A stretch of 54,029 nucleotides of DNA from an uncultured Ruminococcus sp. (GTDB lineage Bacteria; Bacillota; Clostridia; Oscillospirales; Ruminococcaceae): positions 1 through 54,029 of the forward strand of contig ONAI01000010.1 of NCBI GenBank assembly GCA_900315755.1. The letters run 5' to 3'. The notes beneath the pieces were generated by a model, which was given only the letters and a program-made list of their open reading frames with translations, was not told the DNA's origin and searched no databases. Below, one piece after another: positions 34,181 through 43,511 of the stretch (its first letter is position 1; the number at the start of each line of letters is the position of its first letter). Made by a program: the position numbers and the translations under genes.

Positions 34181-34865
34181 AAGCCGGCTCTCCGCAGCGG
34201 CTGCTGATGTAATCGCATACCTTGTCTATCTGTTCAGCAAAAGTTCCCTCAAACTGATTCTCAAAGAAGGCACTTCCGATAGTGAAAGCACAAGGTGAGA
34301 TCGCTGCCAGCTCATCAAGTCTTCTGAAGCTGTCAACGCTGCCTGCTATACATATTGGCGCTCCGACCTCTTCAACGATGCGCTTATTGAGTTCAAAGGC
34401 ATCGCCTGTGTATCTGTAACCAAGCAGGTCAATACCATAAACGCCCTTTTCAACATATGACTTTGCTTCAGCGATCATATTATCTATGCTTCCGCTGAGG
34501 ACAGACGGTCTGCCGGCTATTTCACCCACAAACGGCATATACTTGATATTATTCGCCTTGCATATCTCATTTACCTTATCTGAATAAATAGTTCCCATAA
34601 GTATATCGCATCCACATTCAACAGCAAGCTGAGCACCTTCGATACACTTATCCTCTGTGTATGCAACAACTTCAAGAACCGTAGTTTTTCCGCATTCCTT
34701 CATATATCTGTAAAGAGCCTTCATTTTCTCAGGCGGAAGTGATTCTTCCTTGAAGCCCCAGTATTCAGCTTTTGAATCCTTACATTTATCGAAGATCTCA
34801 TATGCATCGTCAACAGTTCTGTCGTTATATGTAAGCATAACGATAAGGATGGGTTTGTTTTTCAT
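34173..34865 (-). CDS. TIM-barrel protein, NanE/HisA-like, function unknown
   Basis: The 230-residue protein shows an alternating strand-helix pattern with ILIVMLTYND, CDILMGTIYSD, GVYGIDLLGYRYTGD and a C-terminal phosphate-binding type ending (CIAGSVDSFRRLDEL, then FTIGSAFFE). This looks like a phosphate-binding (beta-alpha)8 barrel related to N-acetylmannosamine-6-phosphate epimerase or HisA. No catalytic set allows a firm assignment, and no sialic acid genes are nearby. It is the first gene of the operon with yqeG-like and vanW-like genes, behind the promoter at 35069-35097 and a 190-nt leader. Confidence 0.6.
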   Translation of the reverse strand: MKNKPILIVMLTYNDRTVDDAYEIFDKCKDSKAEYWGFKEESLPPEKMKALYRYMKECGKTTVLEVVAYTEDKCIEGAQLAVECGCDILMGTIYSDKVNEICKANNIKYMPFVGEIAGRPSVLSGSIDNMIAEAKSYVEKGVYGIDLLGYRYTGDAFELNKRIVEEVGAPICIAGSVDSFRRLDELAAISPCAFTIGSAFFENQFEGTFAEQIDKVCDYISSRCGEPAYV

Positions 34866-35068
34866 AATCTCACCGACCTGTTAAGAATATATTGCTGTGC
34901 TAAATCAATTCTGTATTCTATTATCGCCGAAAAATCTTTCCTTGCGATCCGGAAACTTTGATATGACAGTATTTACGCAGCATCGTTCCCTTTATAAATT
35001 ACTTTTTGAATGCGTATTAACTTGATCCACTGCTGTCATAACAAAATGATTTTTGGCATTAACAATTT
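34866..35068 (-). promoter_or_regulatory. Long, probably structured mRNA leader
   Basis: About 195 nt separate the predicted transcription start from the start codon at 34865. Nested inverted repeats are present: TATGACAG (34962-34969) with CTGTCATA (35033-35040), and inside them TACGCA (34974-34979) with TGCGTA (35011-35016). I do not recognise a known riboswitch class. Confidence 0.45.
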
Positions 35069-35097
35069 ATTATATCACATTTTTCATAACTTGTCAA
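35069..35097 (-). promoter_or_regulatory. Promoter of the TIM-barrel/yqeG/vanW operon
   Basis: TTGACA (35097-35092), a 17-bp spacer and TATAAT (35074-35069) on the minus strand: full consensus. Confidence 0.88.
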
Positions 35098-35164
35098 ATA
35101 TTGTCATTAAACCACTGCTGAAAGCAGAAATATGTCCGATGATTCCGAAAATAACAACTTGATA

Positions 35165-35193
35165 ATGACAAAACTCAGGATATGTGTTATAAT
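35165..35193 (+). promoter_or_regulatory. Promoter of the flippase gene
   Basis: ATGACA (35165-35170), a 17-bp spacer and TATAAT (35188-35193), 32 bp before the start codon. Confidence 0.7.
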
Positions 35194-35225
35194 ATAATCT
35201 GACATCTCAAAACAGGGAGTTCCAG

Positions 35226-36656
35226 ATGAATAAATATAAAAAACTTGCATTTAATACTGTCATATTTGCGATTGGAAGCTTCAGCTCGAAGATTTTTTCC
35301 CTTCTGCTGAACAATCTCTACACAAAGCATTTCAGTCCTTCGGGCTTCTATACTAAAACACTGCTCGATACGCTTCTGCTTTTTCTGCTTCCGATATTCA
35401 CTTTCTCAATAACAGAGGCAGTAGTCCGCTACGGTCTCGACAATAACTACGACAAAAAACAGGTATTCACGACCGGTGCAGCAGTTACTGTTTTCGGACT
35501 TTCCGGAATGCTGCTTGCAGCGCCGTTTCTGCATTTGCTGCCGTTTCTCAGGCAGATAAGCGGATATACGCTCCTTTTGATAATATACGTATGTGCTTCG
35601 GCGGCAAGGGCGCTGTGTTCGCAGTTCGTGCGCGCAAACGGTCAGGTTAAGCTGTTCTCGCTTGACGGCATTCTTACTACTATGACACTTTTCATTTTCA
35701 GTCTTGTATTCATCTCCGGTATGAAGCTCGGCGTTAAAGGCTTTATGATCGCGGGAATACTCTCAGATACCTGTTCGGCAATATTCCTGTTCTTTGCTGC
35801 AAAACTAAAGACATACTTCTGCTTAAACAGCTTCAGCAAAGATTTTGCTGTGGTCATGCTGAGATTCTCGCTTCCGCTCGTTCCGACTACAATAATGTGG
35901 ACATTCACAGGCTTCTCCGATCAGATATTCATCGGAAATATGCACAGCGATAAGGTGTTCATAGGCGAGGATGCTGCCGGTATATATTCAGCAGCAACAA
36001 AAGTGCCGAATCTTATGTCAATGGTCGCAACCGTGTTCTTTCAGGCATGGAATATGTCCGCGATAATAGAAAACGACTCCAGAGACCGCAACCGCTTTTA
36101 CGAGAAGGTCTACTCGTCCTTTGAGGCGCTTATGTTCATCGGTGCAGCCGGACTGATCGTACTGCTCAAACCACTTTCTGCAATACTTATCAATTACAGT
36201 ACCTACCCCGAATACTCAACCGCTTACAGATACACTCCCCTTCTTATCGCCGCTTCAGTTTTCACCTGTATGTCACTGTTTCTGAACGGCATTTATACTG
36301 CTACCAACCACACTAAAAACGCATTCGTAAGCATAGCGGCAGTCTGCGGAATAAACATAGTTCTTAATTACTGTCTGATACCGGAATGGGGCATACAGGG
36401 CGCAGCTCTTGCGACATTCCTAAGTTATCTGCTCTGCTACTGCATAAGAATGATCGACGCGCGTTACTATATTCCATTCAGGTTTTCTCCGCTGAAAAAT
36501 GCTGTTAATACAGCTCTTCTTCTTGCGATGTGCTGGCTGATGATAAAGCAGCCTGCCTGCTATATGCTGTTCATAATAATTACAGCCTGTGGTGTAACGG
36601 CACTTAATTTTCGCCCTATGCTGATAACTTTCAACAAGCTGCTCAGACGCGGCTAA
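35226..36656 (+). CDS. Polysaccharide flippase (Wzx-like, MOP superfamily)
   Basis: A 476-residue protein with about 14 hydrophobic segments spread over its whole length. The start (NTVIFAIGSFSSKIFSLLL) and the internal FSLPLVPTTIMWTFTGFSDQ are typical of Wzx/MurJ-like MOP exporters that move lipid-linked oligosaccharides across the cytoplasmic membrane. There are no glycosyltransferases beside it, so the glycan is unknown. GGGAG precedes the ATG. The GTPase gene begins 10 bp after the stop. Confidence 0.88.
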   Translation: MNKYKKLAFNTVIFAIGSFSSKIFSLLLNNLYTKHFSPSGFYTKTLLDTLLLFLLPIFTFSITEAVVRYGLDNNYDKKQVFTTGAAVTVFGLSGMLLAAPFLHLLPFLRQISGYTLLLIIYVCASAARALCSQFVRANGQVKLFSLDGILTTMTLFIFSLVFISGMKLGVKGFMIAGILSDTCSAIFLFFAAKLKTYFCLNSFSKDFAVVMLRFSLPLVPTTIMWTFTGFSDQIFIGNMHSDKVFIGEDAAGIYSAATKVPNLMSMVATVFFQAWNMSAIIENDSRDRNRFYEKVYSSFEALMFIGAAGLIVLLKPLSAILINYSTYPEYSTAYRYTPLLIAASVFTCMSLFLNGIYTATNHTKNAFVSIAAVCGINIVLNYCLIPEWGIQGAALATFLSYLLCYCIRMIDARYYIPFRFSPLKNAVNTALLLAMCWLMIKQPACYMLFIIITACGVTALNFRPMLITFNKLLRRG

Positions 36657-36666
36657 GGAGTAATTC

Positions 36667-37647
36667 ATGACTAAAATTGATCTTATTACAGGTATTCTCG
36701 GTTCAGGCAAAACAACTTTCCTCGTGGGCTATGCCAGACACATGATAAATAATGGAGAACGTATCGCAATACTGGAAAATGATTTCGGTGCAGTTAATGT
36801 GGATATGCTTATGCTAAAAGCATTAAAGGGAGATAACTGTCAGCTGGAAATGGTATCGGGCGGCGGAGATCACGATTGTCATAAACGCCGCTTCAAAACT
36901 CAGCTGATAGCACTCGGAATGCAACACTTCGACCGCGTTATCATAGAACCTTCCGGTATATTTGATATGGATGAGTTCTTCGATATTCTCCATGAATCCC
37001 CGCTTGATAATTGGTTTGAGATCGGCAGTATCATAACGATAGCCGATGCCTGTATGGAAGATGAACTCAGCGAACAAATGGAATATCTGCTCGCTTCCGA
37101 AGCTGCCTGCTGCGGAAAGCTGCTGCTCAGCAAGACCGAACAGCTTAAAGATGAGACTAACGATCAGGCTGCCGAACGTGTTGTTGCTCACATAAACAGA
37201 GCGCTTGACGAGATAAAATGCGACCGCAGATTCACTGAAAAGGACGTGCTTGCTGACGGCTTGAAGGAGCTTACTGACGCTGACTATGAAATATTGTCAA
37301 ACGCCGGCTATCGCGGTTCTTCATACGTTAAGAAATATCTTCCGGAAGAGATAAGCAGCGCAGTTCATTACTTCATGAATATATGTATTGCGGACGATAA
37401 AGTAAACGAATTACTGAAAGCGATTTTCTCTGACAATAACTGCGGCAGGATATACCGTATCAAAGGCGCACTGCCCTCGTCCGAAGGCGGCTGGCTTAGG
37501 ATAAATGCTGCCAATGAAAAAATTGAAATAACACCTATTGACGAGGGACAATCAGTTTTGATAGTCATAGGGGATAATGTGGATAAAAGCGCAGTTGACG
37601 GACACATACGACCATTGAATACCGATCCCGAATACGTCTGCGTATAA
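36667..37647 (+). CDS. COG0523/CobW-type G3E GTPase, atypical metal motif
   Basis: A 326-residue protein: Walker A GILGSGKTT (9-17), ENDFGAVNVD, RVIIEPSGIFD (Walker B region), SKTEQL in place of NKxD, and a C-terminal CobW_C-like domain. Members of this family insert or deliver metals and normally carry CxCC after strand 4; here that place reads GGGDHDCHKRR, with one Cys and two His. Metal specificity may therefore differ, or the protein may have another use. Its start site (AAGGAG) overlaps the flippase stop region, so the two are co-transcribed. Confidence 0.85.
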   Translation: MTKIDLITGILGSGKTTFLVGYARHMINNGERIAILENDFGAVNVDMLMLKALKGDNCQLEMVSGGGDHDCHKRRFKTQLIALGMQHFDRVIIEPSGIFDMDEFFDILHESPLDNWFEIGSIITIADACMEDELSEQMEYLLASEAACCGKLLLSKTEQLKDETNDQAAERVVAHINRALDEIKCDRRFTEKDVLADGLKELTDADYEILSNAGYRGSSYVKKYLPEEISSAVHYFMNICIADDKVNELLKAIFSDNNCGRIYRIKGALPSSEGGWLRINAANEKIEITPIDEGQSVLIVIGDNVDKSAVDGHIRPLNTDPEYVCV

Positions 37648-37657
37648 ACATAAAAAT

Positions 37658-37697
37658 GCTGCCTGACTTTAATACACTGTCAGGCAGCCCGTTTTTT
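37658..37697. terminator. Bidirectional terminator between GTPase gene and ispE
   Basis: The perfect 10-bp stem 37658-37667 / 37679-37688 has GTTTTTTTTA on the plus side and ATTTTTA on the minus side. Confidence 0.9.
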
Positions 37698-38573
37698 TTA
37701 TAATGTTATAAACGAATCCTTTACCGTTTCGCAGACTTCTGCAAAAAAGCACTTATTTCTTAGCTCTGCGGAACACCTTTCTGCTGATTTTACATCACTG
37801 AAAAGTCCGAACACTGCCGAGCCGCTTCCTGTCATGCAGGCATTATGAACGCCGTGCGAGTTCATTATACCGCATATTTCCCCGACTTCCGGAAGTTCTA
37901 CCGCCTGTTCAAACAGGTTTCCGAAGAACTGCGGAGCTTTATCAGGAGAATTGCGAAGTGCAGCAACAAGAATGGAAGTCTCAGGGTGGACAGGCGACGT
38001 CAGTGCATCAATACGCGCATAAGCCTCGCCCGTTGATACTCCCTGCTCCCCTTTTGCAATGACAAGTATGCGTCCGGAATAATCCGGCAGCGGAGTTATC
38101 TCCTCGCCAATACCTCCGACATAGGCTGTTCCGCCCGTAAAGAAAAACGGAACATCCGCGCCAAGCTTCTTGCCCATTGCCGCAAGCTCAGCGGAAGCAA
38201 ATACATTTCCGGCAAGAGAATTGAGACAGTAAAGCACAGCTGCTGCATCGGTGCTTCCGCCGCCCATGCCAGCCTGTGACGGTATACCCTTTTTGATATG
38301 GATATTGCAGCCGGATGACATATTGGCATTTTCAAAGAATAGCTTTGCGGCTTTGTAGGCGATATTGCGCTCATCACACGGTATCGGATCTGATTTTGCA
38401 AAAGAATCAGGCAGTTCGCACGAAATACTTATTCCACTTTCTGCGAGTTCAACCGTAACCTCATCGTACATCCCAACGGTCTGGAAAACGCTCTCGATAA
38501 GGTGATAGCCGTTATCAAGTCTGCCTGTAACATCCAGTGCAAGGTTTATCTTAGCGGCGGTCTTAATTCTCAT
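37698..38573 (-). CDS. ispE: 4-diphosphocytidyl-2-C-methyl-D-erythritol kinase
   Basis: A GHMP kinase of 291 residues: the AKINLALDVTGRLDNGYH start typical of IspE with the catalytic Lys/Asp region, the PSQAGMGGGSTDAA ATP loop, and the C-terminal MTGSGSAVFGLF motif. It phosphorylates CDP-ME in the non-mevalonate isoprenoid pathway. It overlaps the end of the aminotransferase gene by 11 bp and is the last gene of that operon. Confidence 0.95.
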   Translation of the reverse strand: MRIKTAAKINLALDVTGRLDNGYHLIESVFQTVGMYDEVTVELAESGISISCELPDSFAKSDPIPCDERNIAYKAAKLFFENANMSSGCNIHIKKGIPSQAGMGGGSTDAAAVLYCLNSLAGNVFASAELAAMGKKLGADVPFFFTGGTAYVGGIGEEITPLPDYSGRILVIAKGEQGVSTGEAYARIDALTSPVHPETSILVAALRNSPDKAPQFFGNLFEQAVELPEVGEICGIMNSHGVHNACMTGSGSAVFGLFSDVKSAERCSAELRNKCFFAEVCETVKDSFITL

Positions 38574-39750
38574 GTTTCTCAGCCTCTAATTTTTTCAGGA
38601 ATTTTTCAATACGCTTCATAGCCTCCATAAGGTGCTTGAGCGAATAAGCGTAAGAGATACGCATATAGCCTTCGCCTGAATCACCGAAAGCGCTTCCCGG
38701 AACTGCTGCGACCTTCTCCTCATAGAGCAGTCTTTCGCAGAATTCCTCACTCGTAAGACCTGTGGATTTTATACACGGGAATACATAGAACGCCCCCTCA
38801 GGATCGAAACAGGTCAGTCCGAGACGGTTGAACTCGCTCACAAGGAATTTACGGCGGATGTTGTATTCATCCACCATTTTTGCTATCTCATCGTCGCATG
38901 ATTCAAGAGCCTCAACAGCTGCATTCTGGCTGATATACGGACTGCACATTATGCCATACTGATGTATCTTTGCTATCTGCGAGATTATCGGCTCAGGAGC
39001 AGTAACATATCCAAGTCTCCAGCCTGTCATAGCATAAGCCTTCGAGAAGCCGTTCACATAGATAGTACGCTCACGCATATCATCAAGTTCGATAATAGAA
39101 ACGTGCTTTCTGCCGTATGTAAGTTCTGAATATATCTCATCTGAAAGCACCATGATATTGGTATCGCGCAGAAAATCTGCAATTGGTGCGAGGTCCTCGC
39201 GAGTCATAACAGCACCGGTAGGATTGTTCGGGAACGGCAGTATGAGAAGCTTAGTGCGTTCTGTAACCTTGTCACGGAAGTCTTCAACTGTAAGCTTGAA
39301 GTTATTTTCGATACGTGTTGGTACTGGTACAGCCTTACCGCCTGCGAGTTCAACGAGCGGCGCATAGCATACGAAACACGGCTCTACTACGAGAACTTCG
39401 TCTCCGGGATCAAGTATACCGCGCAGAGCGAGGTCGATAGCCTCAGAACCGCCGACAGTGACGATTATCTCGGAAGCCGGAGCGTACTCAACGCCGTGCT
39501 TTTTGAGAATACGCTGCGAAATGGCATTTCTCAGCGGTTCAAGTCCCTTGTTAGGACCGTAAACAATGTGTTTTCGTTCAAGCACCTGGATTGCCGCTTT
39601 TCTTATCACCCATGGAGTTGAGAAATCAGGCTCACCAACACCGAGTGAGATAACGTCCTTCATAGTGCCGGCAATATCGAAGAATTTACGTATCCCCGAT
39701 GGCTTTATATTCTTTATTTTGTTTGATAAGACCTTGTCATAATCTATCAC
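38563..39750 (-). CDS. Class I/II PLP-dependent aminotransferase
   Basis: A fold-type I aminotransferase of 395 residues: SLGVGEPDFSTP, YGPNKGLEPLR, PNNPTGAV, DEIYSELTYG, the PLP Lys in NGFSKAYAMTGWRLGY and the substrate-carboxylate Arg in YMRISYA. It probably acts on aspartate, alanine or aromatic amino acids; the exact substrate is open. The start is a GTG at 39750, 2 bp after the Lrp stop, so it is translationally coupled to the regulator. Confidence 0.92.
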   Translation of the reverse strand: MIDYDKVLSNKIKNIKPSGIRKFFDIAGTMKDVISLGVGEPDFSTPWVIRKAAIQVLERKHIVYGPNKGLEPLRNAISQRILKKHGVEYAPASEIIVTVGGSEAIDLALRGILDPGDEVLVVEPCFVCYAPLVELAGGKAVPVPTRIENNFKLTVEDFRDKVTERTKLLILPFPNNPTGAVMTREDLAPIADFLRDTNIMVLSDEIYSELTYGRKHVSIIELDDMRERTIYVNGFSKAYAMTGWRLGYVTAPEPIISQIAKIHQYGIMCSPYISQNAAVEALESCDDEIAKMVDEYNIRRKFLVSEFNRLGLTCFDPEGAFYVFPCIKSTGLTSEEFCERLLYEEKVAAVPGSAFGDSGEGYMRISYAYSLKHLMEAMKRIEKFLKKLEAEKHEN

Positions 39751-39752
39751 GA

Positions 39753-40229
39753 TCAGCCGAGTCCCCTTTCATCCGGCTCTTCACCGTCGATGAAGATTCC
39801 TTTTTCCTTGTATTTTTTGAGGATAAAGTGTGTGGATGTTGAAAGTATGCCGTCGATAGTAGCAAGTCTTTCCGAAACGAAAAATGCAACATCCTTGAGA
39901 TTAGAGCCCTTGACCTCAACTGCAAGATCATAAGCACCGGATGACATAAGGCTTACGCTCTCGACTTCATCATACATCATGATAGTCTTGGCGATGTCAT
40001 CGAAGCCGCAATCGCGCTGAGGAGTTACCTTCAGTTCGATAGTTGCATGAACTGTGGACTTGTCATATTTATCGTCATCAAGGATAACGCTGTAACCCCT
40101 GATAATCCCCTGATCTTCGAGTTTCTGTATCTCATTGGCAGCTTCTTCCGGAGAAATGCCGAGTATCTCGCCGAGTGCGGCATTGGAGATACGGGCGTTC
40201 TGCTGTAAAATTTTAACGATGTCGTTCAT
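39753..40229 (-). CDS. Lrp/AsnC-family regulator
   Basis: The start is ATG 40229 with AAAGGAAG upstream. An N-terminal HTH (NDIVKILQQNARISNAALGEILGISPEEA) is followed by the RAM/ACT-like effector domain (HATIELKV, then MSSGAYDLAVEVKG). It is 158 residues, normal for the family. Lrp-type proteins sense amino acids; direct coupling to the aminotransferase suggests local control of this operon. Confidence 0.92.
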   Translation of the reverse strand: MNDIVKILQQNARISNAALGEILGISPEEAANEIQKLEDQGIIRGYSVILDDDKYDKSTVHATIELKVTPQRDCGFDDIAKTIMMYDEVESVSLMSSGAYDLAVEVKGSNLKDVAFFVSERLATIDGILSTSTHFILKKYKEKGIFIDGEEPDERGLG

Positions 40230-40258
40230 AATAACAAAACTTCCTTTCATATTATTTC

Positions 40259-41113
40259 TTAGTCTATTTTAACGAAGTAAGGCTTGCGTTCTTTGAAATA
40301 TGTAAGGTGTCTGAATCCTGCGGCTGAGGCTATCTCAGCGCCGTCCGCGACGTTTGCACCAATGTCCTCAACGGTATGCGAATCAGAACCTATTGTAAGT
40401 ATCTCACCGCCGAGTTCACGGTACATCTTAACGTATTTCAGATCCGGAAATGCTGATCCGAAGCCCTGACGAAACCCTGATGTGTTTATCTCGATACCCT
40501 TGCCGTTCTGAATGAGCATCCGGAAACTTTCCTCGATAATGTCATCGAACCGGCTTATATCGGCTTCTATACCGTTTCGCTGCTTCATATAGCGCAGGCA
40601 GTATGTAAGGTGTCCGATAACATCAAACAGACCTGTGCGGCAGAGATCATTGACCTCTTTGAAGTAGCGTTCAAGCAGAGCATATATATCGTTCATAGAG
40701 AGTTTTTCGTAGTCGATGAAATAGAAGTCCTTCTCACCGAGCACCTGATGAACTGAGCCTATAATGAAGTCTACTCTTTTATCTGCATTGACCTTCTGAG
40801 CGGCTTCGACATCATGAAGGATCTGTCCGAGTTCAACACCGCAGATAAGGTTGAGTTTATCGTTATATTTTTCTTTCAGTGCGGTTACTGCCGCGACTGA
40901 ATTTTCAAAGTCTGAAGCATAATCGAAATACTCGCAGAGTTCCCATTCTTCCGGCGCGTAATGCTCCTTTTTGTACCATGCGTTGCATTCACAGTGATCG
41001 GTTATCGCATAAGCTGCAAGACCTATCTCCGCGGCATGAGCTGCACAAAGGTCAATGTCCGCCTCTGAATCCATGGAAAACTGAGTATGAGTGTGACAGT
41101 CAATAAGAGTCAT
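40259..41113 (-). CDS. PHP-domain histidinol-phosphatase (HisK type)
   Basis: The start is ATG 41113 (AAGAGGTG upstream). The PHP metal residues are in place: DCHTHTQFSMD, ITDHCE, GVELG, GSVHQV, DVIGHLTY and GSDSHTVED. HisK-type enzymes dephosphorylate histidinol phosphate in Firmicutes histidine biosynthesis. No other his gene is here, so a broader phosphoesterase role is possible. It is the first gene of the operon with Lrp, aminotransferase and ispE. Confidence 0.88.
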   Translation of the reverse strand: MTLIDCHTHTQFSMDSEADIDLCAAHAAEIGLAAYAITDHCECNAWYKKEHYAPEEWELCEYFDYASDFENSVAAVTALKEKYNDKLNLICGVELGQILHDVEAAQKVNADKRVDFIIGSVHQVLGEKDFYFIDYEKLSMNDIYALLERYFKEVNDLCRTGLFDVIGHLTYCLRYMKQRNGIEADISRFDDIIEESFRMLIQNGKGIEINTSGFRQGFGSAFPDLKYVKMYRELGGEILTIGSDSHTVEDIGANVADGAEIASAAGFRHLTYFKERKPYFVKID

Positions 41114-41145
41114 AAATTCACCTCTTGAGATCAATGTATTCTATT

Positions 41146-41174
41146 ATTATATCACATCGGGAGTTAATTTTCCA
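41146..41174 (-). promoter_or_regulatory. Promoter of the PHP-lrp-aminotransferase-ispE operon
   Basis: TGGAAA (41174-41169), a 17-bp spacer and TATAAT (41151-41146) on the minus strand. Confidence 0.7.
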
Positions 41175-41222
41175 CTGTTTTTACAAATTTATAAGATTAA
41201 AAAATAAAATTAATGATAGGTC

Positions 41223-41251
41223 TTTATTTTTCTACAATAGTATGTTATAAT
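41223..41251 (+). promoter_or_regulatory. Promoter of the ACT/UPF0210 genes
   Basis: TTTATT (41223-41228), a 17-bp spacer and TATAAT (41246-41251). The -35 match is weak. Confidence 0.55.
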
Positions 41252-41311
41252 TATAACAGACATTGCAGCTTTAATACTATCGCTGCATAAGATCAAACGG
41301 AGGTATTTTTT

Positions 41312-41581
41312 ATGAGAGCAGTCGTAACTGTAATAGGCAAGGATACTGTCGGTATTCTTCACAAGGTAAGCGGTATCTGTGCAGAATACAACGTAAACGT
41401 CATCGAAGTGACACAGAGCGTTCTTCAGGATATGTTCGCAATGATAATGCTCGTTGACATCTCTGCGATAAACACCGATTTTGCAAAACTCGTTGGCAGC
41501 ATGGATTCCCTCGGGAAACAGCTTGGACTTTCAATCCACACAATGCATGAAGATATTTTCAATTCCATGCACACAGTTTGA
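41312..41581 (+). CDS. ACT-domain protein (UPF0237 type)
   Basis: An 89-residue single ACT domain: VVTVIGKDTVGILHKVSG, then NVIEVTQSVLQDMFAMIML. ACT domains bind amino acids as regulators. This protein and the following UPF0210 protein are a conserved adjacent pair in many anaerobes, which suggests joint function, still unknown. An AACGGAGG site precedes the ATG. Confidence 0.9.
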   Translation: MRAVVTVIGKDTVGILHKVSGICAEYNVNVIEVTQSVLQDMFAMIMLVDISAINTDFAKLVGSMDSLGKQLGLSIHTMHEDIFNSMHTV

Positions 41582-41606
41582 TCTATAACTGAAAGGAAGT
41601 TCGTTA

Positions 41607-42965
41607 ATGCTTAACGCTTATAATATTCTCGAAACGATTAGAATGATACAAGACGAATACCTCGATATACGTACTATCACTATGGGTATCTCTCTCCTCG
41701 ATTGTATCGACACTGATATTGATAAAGCCTGCGAAAAGGTTTATAACAAGATAGTCTCAAAGGCTGGAAATCTCGTGAAGATCGGTCAGCAGATCGAAAC
41801 TGAATATGGTATCCCGATCGTAAACAAGAGAATTTCCGTAACCCCTGTTGCTATGCTCTGCGCTGCTTGTCCGGACGGCGATCCGGTCAAGTTCGCAAAG
41901 GCACTCCAGAAGGCTGCTGATACCTGCGGAGTAAACTTCATAGGCGGCTACTCTGCTCTCGTACATAAAGGCTTCAGTGCCGGAGATATGGCTCTTATCA
42001 AGTCTATCCCAGAAGCTCTCGATGTTACTCAGAATATCTGTTCATCTGTAAATATCGGTTCAACCAAGTCCGGTATCAATATGGACGCTGTTAAGATCAT
42101 GGGACAGATCGTGAAACAGTCCGCTGAAAGAACTGCCGACCGCGACTGTATAGGTCCCGCTAAACTCGTTGTATTCTGCAACGCCGTTGAAGATAACCCG
42201 TTCATGGCTGGTGCATTCCACGGTGTTGGTGAGCCTGACTGCGAAATACACGTTGGTGTATCAGGCCCGGGCGTTGTGCGCGCAGCACTTACAAAGTACC
42301 CTGACGCTTCTATCGACGAAATAGCAGATGTTATCAAGAAGACTGCTTTCAAGATCACACGTATGGGACAGCTTGTCGGTGCAAGAGCCTCTGAGCTTCT
42401 CGGCGTTCCTTTCGGTATCGTCGACCTTTCGCTCGCTCCTACTCCGGCTGTCGGCGACAGCGTTGCACATATCCTTGAGGAAATGGGACTTGAAATGTGC
42501 GGAACTCACGGTACTACTGCTTGTCTCGCAATGCTCAATGACGCTGTTAAGAAGGGCGGAGTAATGGCATCTTCGACAGTCGGCGGACTTTCTGGTGCAT
42601 TCATTCCTGTTTCAGAGGACGCAGGCATGATAGACGCAGCCGTTGCAGGTGTACTCAGCCTTGAGAAACTCGAAGCTATGACCGCTGTTTGCTCAGTCGG
42701 TCTTGATATGATAGTTGTTCCCGGCGAGATCTCACCGGAGACTATTTCCGCTATTATAGCTGACGAAGCTGCTATCGGCATGGTAAATTCCAAGACCACA
42801 GCAGTACGTCTTATCCCTGCTATCGGAAAAAAAGAGGGCGAAACTCTTGAATTCGGCGGACTTCTCGGAAGCGGTCCTGTAATGCCGGTAAGAGAGAAAT
42901 CACCTGCAAAATTCATCAACCGCGGCGGACGTATTCCTGCACCAATGCAAAGTCTCAAAAACTAA
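41607..42965 (+). CDS. UPF0210 / PFL-family protein
   Basis: A 452-residue protein starting [27 protein letters not shown], the standard N-terminus of the UPF0210 (DUF711) family. [13 protein letters not shown] and [17 protein letters not shown] follow. Structures of relatives resemble pyruvate-formate-lyase-type barrels, but the protein lacks a glycyl-radical motif and no activity is established. AAAGGAAG precedes the ATG, 25 bp after the ACT gene. Confidence 0.92.
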   Translation: MLNAYNILETIRMIQDEYLDIRTITMGISLLDCIDTDIDKACEKVYNKIVSKAGNLVKIGQQIETEYGIPIVNKRISVTPVAMLCAACPDGDPVKFAKALQKAADTCGVNFIGGYSALVHKGFSAGDMALIKSIPEALDVTQNICSSVNIGSTKSGINMDAVKIMGQIVKQSAERTADRDCIGPAKLVVFCNAVEDNPFMAGAFHGVGEPDCEIHVGVSGPGVVRAALTKYPDASIDEIADVIKKTAFKITRMGQLVGARASELLGVPFGIVDLSLAPTPAVGDSVAHILEEMGLEMCGTHGTTACLAMLNDAVKKGGVMASSTVGGLSGAFIPVSEDAGMIDAAVAGVLSLEKLEAMTAVCSVGLDMIVVPGEISPETISAIIADEAAIGMVNSKTTAVRLIPAIGKKEGETLEFGGLLGSGPVMPVREKSPAKFINRGGRIPAPMQSLKN

Positions 42966-42997
42966 CGGGTTGTCCCCGGTCAATGCAATAACCAAAC

Positions 42998-43024
42998 GGG
43001 CGAACATCGTTCGCCCTTGCTTTT
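42998..43024 (+). terminator. Terminator after the UPF0210 gene
   Basis: The perfect 8-bp stem 42998-43005 / 43009-43016 is followed by TTGCTTTTA. The T-run is imperfect and read-through into the GNAT gene is possible. Confidence 0.7.
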
Positions 43025-43037
43025 ATAAGGAGAAACT

Positions 43038-43511
43038 ATGGAGATAATAAAGGCCGATATGTCATATTTTGAAGCAGTAAATCGGATCACTCACGATACT
43101 ATAAATGCAGTATATCCCCACTATTATCCCGACGGCGCAGTGAAATTCTTCATTGATTACCACAACAAAGAAAGCATCATAAATGATATTGAAGCCGGAA
43201 AGGTGTTCATACTGCTTGAGGACGGTGTTACCGCCGGAACAGTAACGATAAACAATAACGACATCGGACGTTTTTTCGTTCTTCCGGAATATCAGGGACG
43301 CGGCTTCGGCAGTAAGCTGCTGCATTTTGCCGAAAAGCTTGTCTTTTCCGAATATAACGAAGCAGTCCTGAGTTCATCTTTTCCAGCCAAGCAGATATAT
43401 CTCAGCAAAGGCTATGTTACTACCGATTACCACATTCTGGACGCCTTCGGAGATCACCTTTGCTTTGATAATATGAAAAAGAAAAAAGAGGACTTTGAAC
43501 GTGAAGCTTAA
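43038..43511 (+). CDS. GNAT-family acetyltransferase
   Basis: A 157-residue GNAT fold: the acetyl-CoA loop in FFVLPEYQGRGFGSKLL, preceded by GTVTINNNDIG and followed by the YLSKGYV region. The acceptor is unknown. AAGGAG precedes the ATG. It overlaps the phosphotransferase gene by 11 bp, so the two products may act on one substrate or resistance route. Confidence 0.9.
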   Translation: MEIIKADMSYFEAVNRITHDTINAVYPHYYPDGAVKFFIDYHNKESIINDIEAGKVFILLEDGVTAGTVTINNNDIGRFFVLPEYQGRGFGSKLLHFAEKLVFSEYNEAVLSSSFPAKQIYLSKGYVTTDYHILDAFGDHLCFDNMKKKKEDFEREA

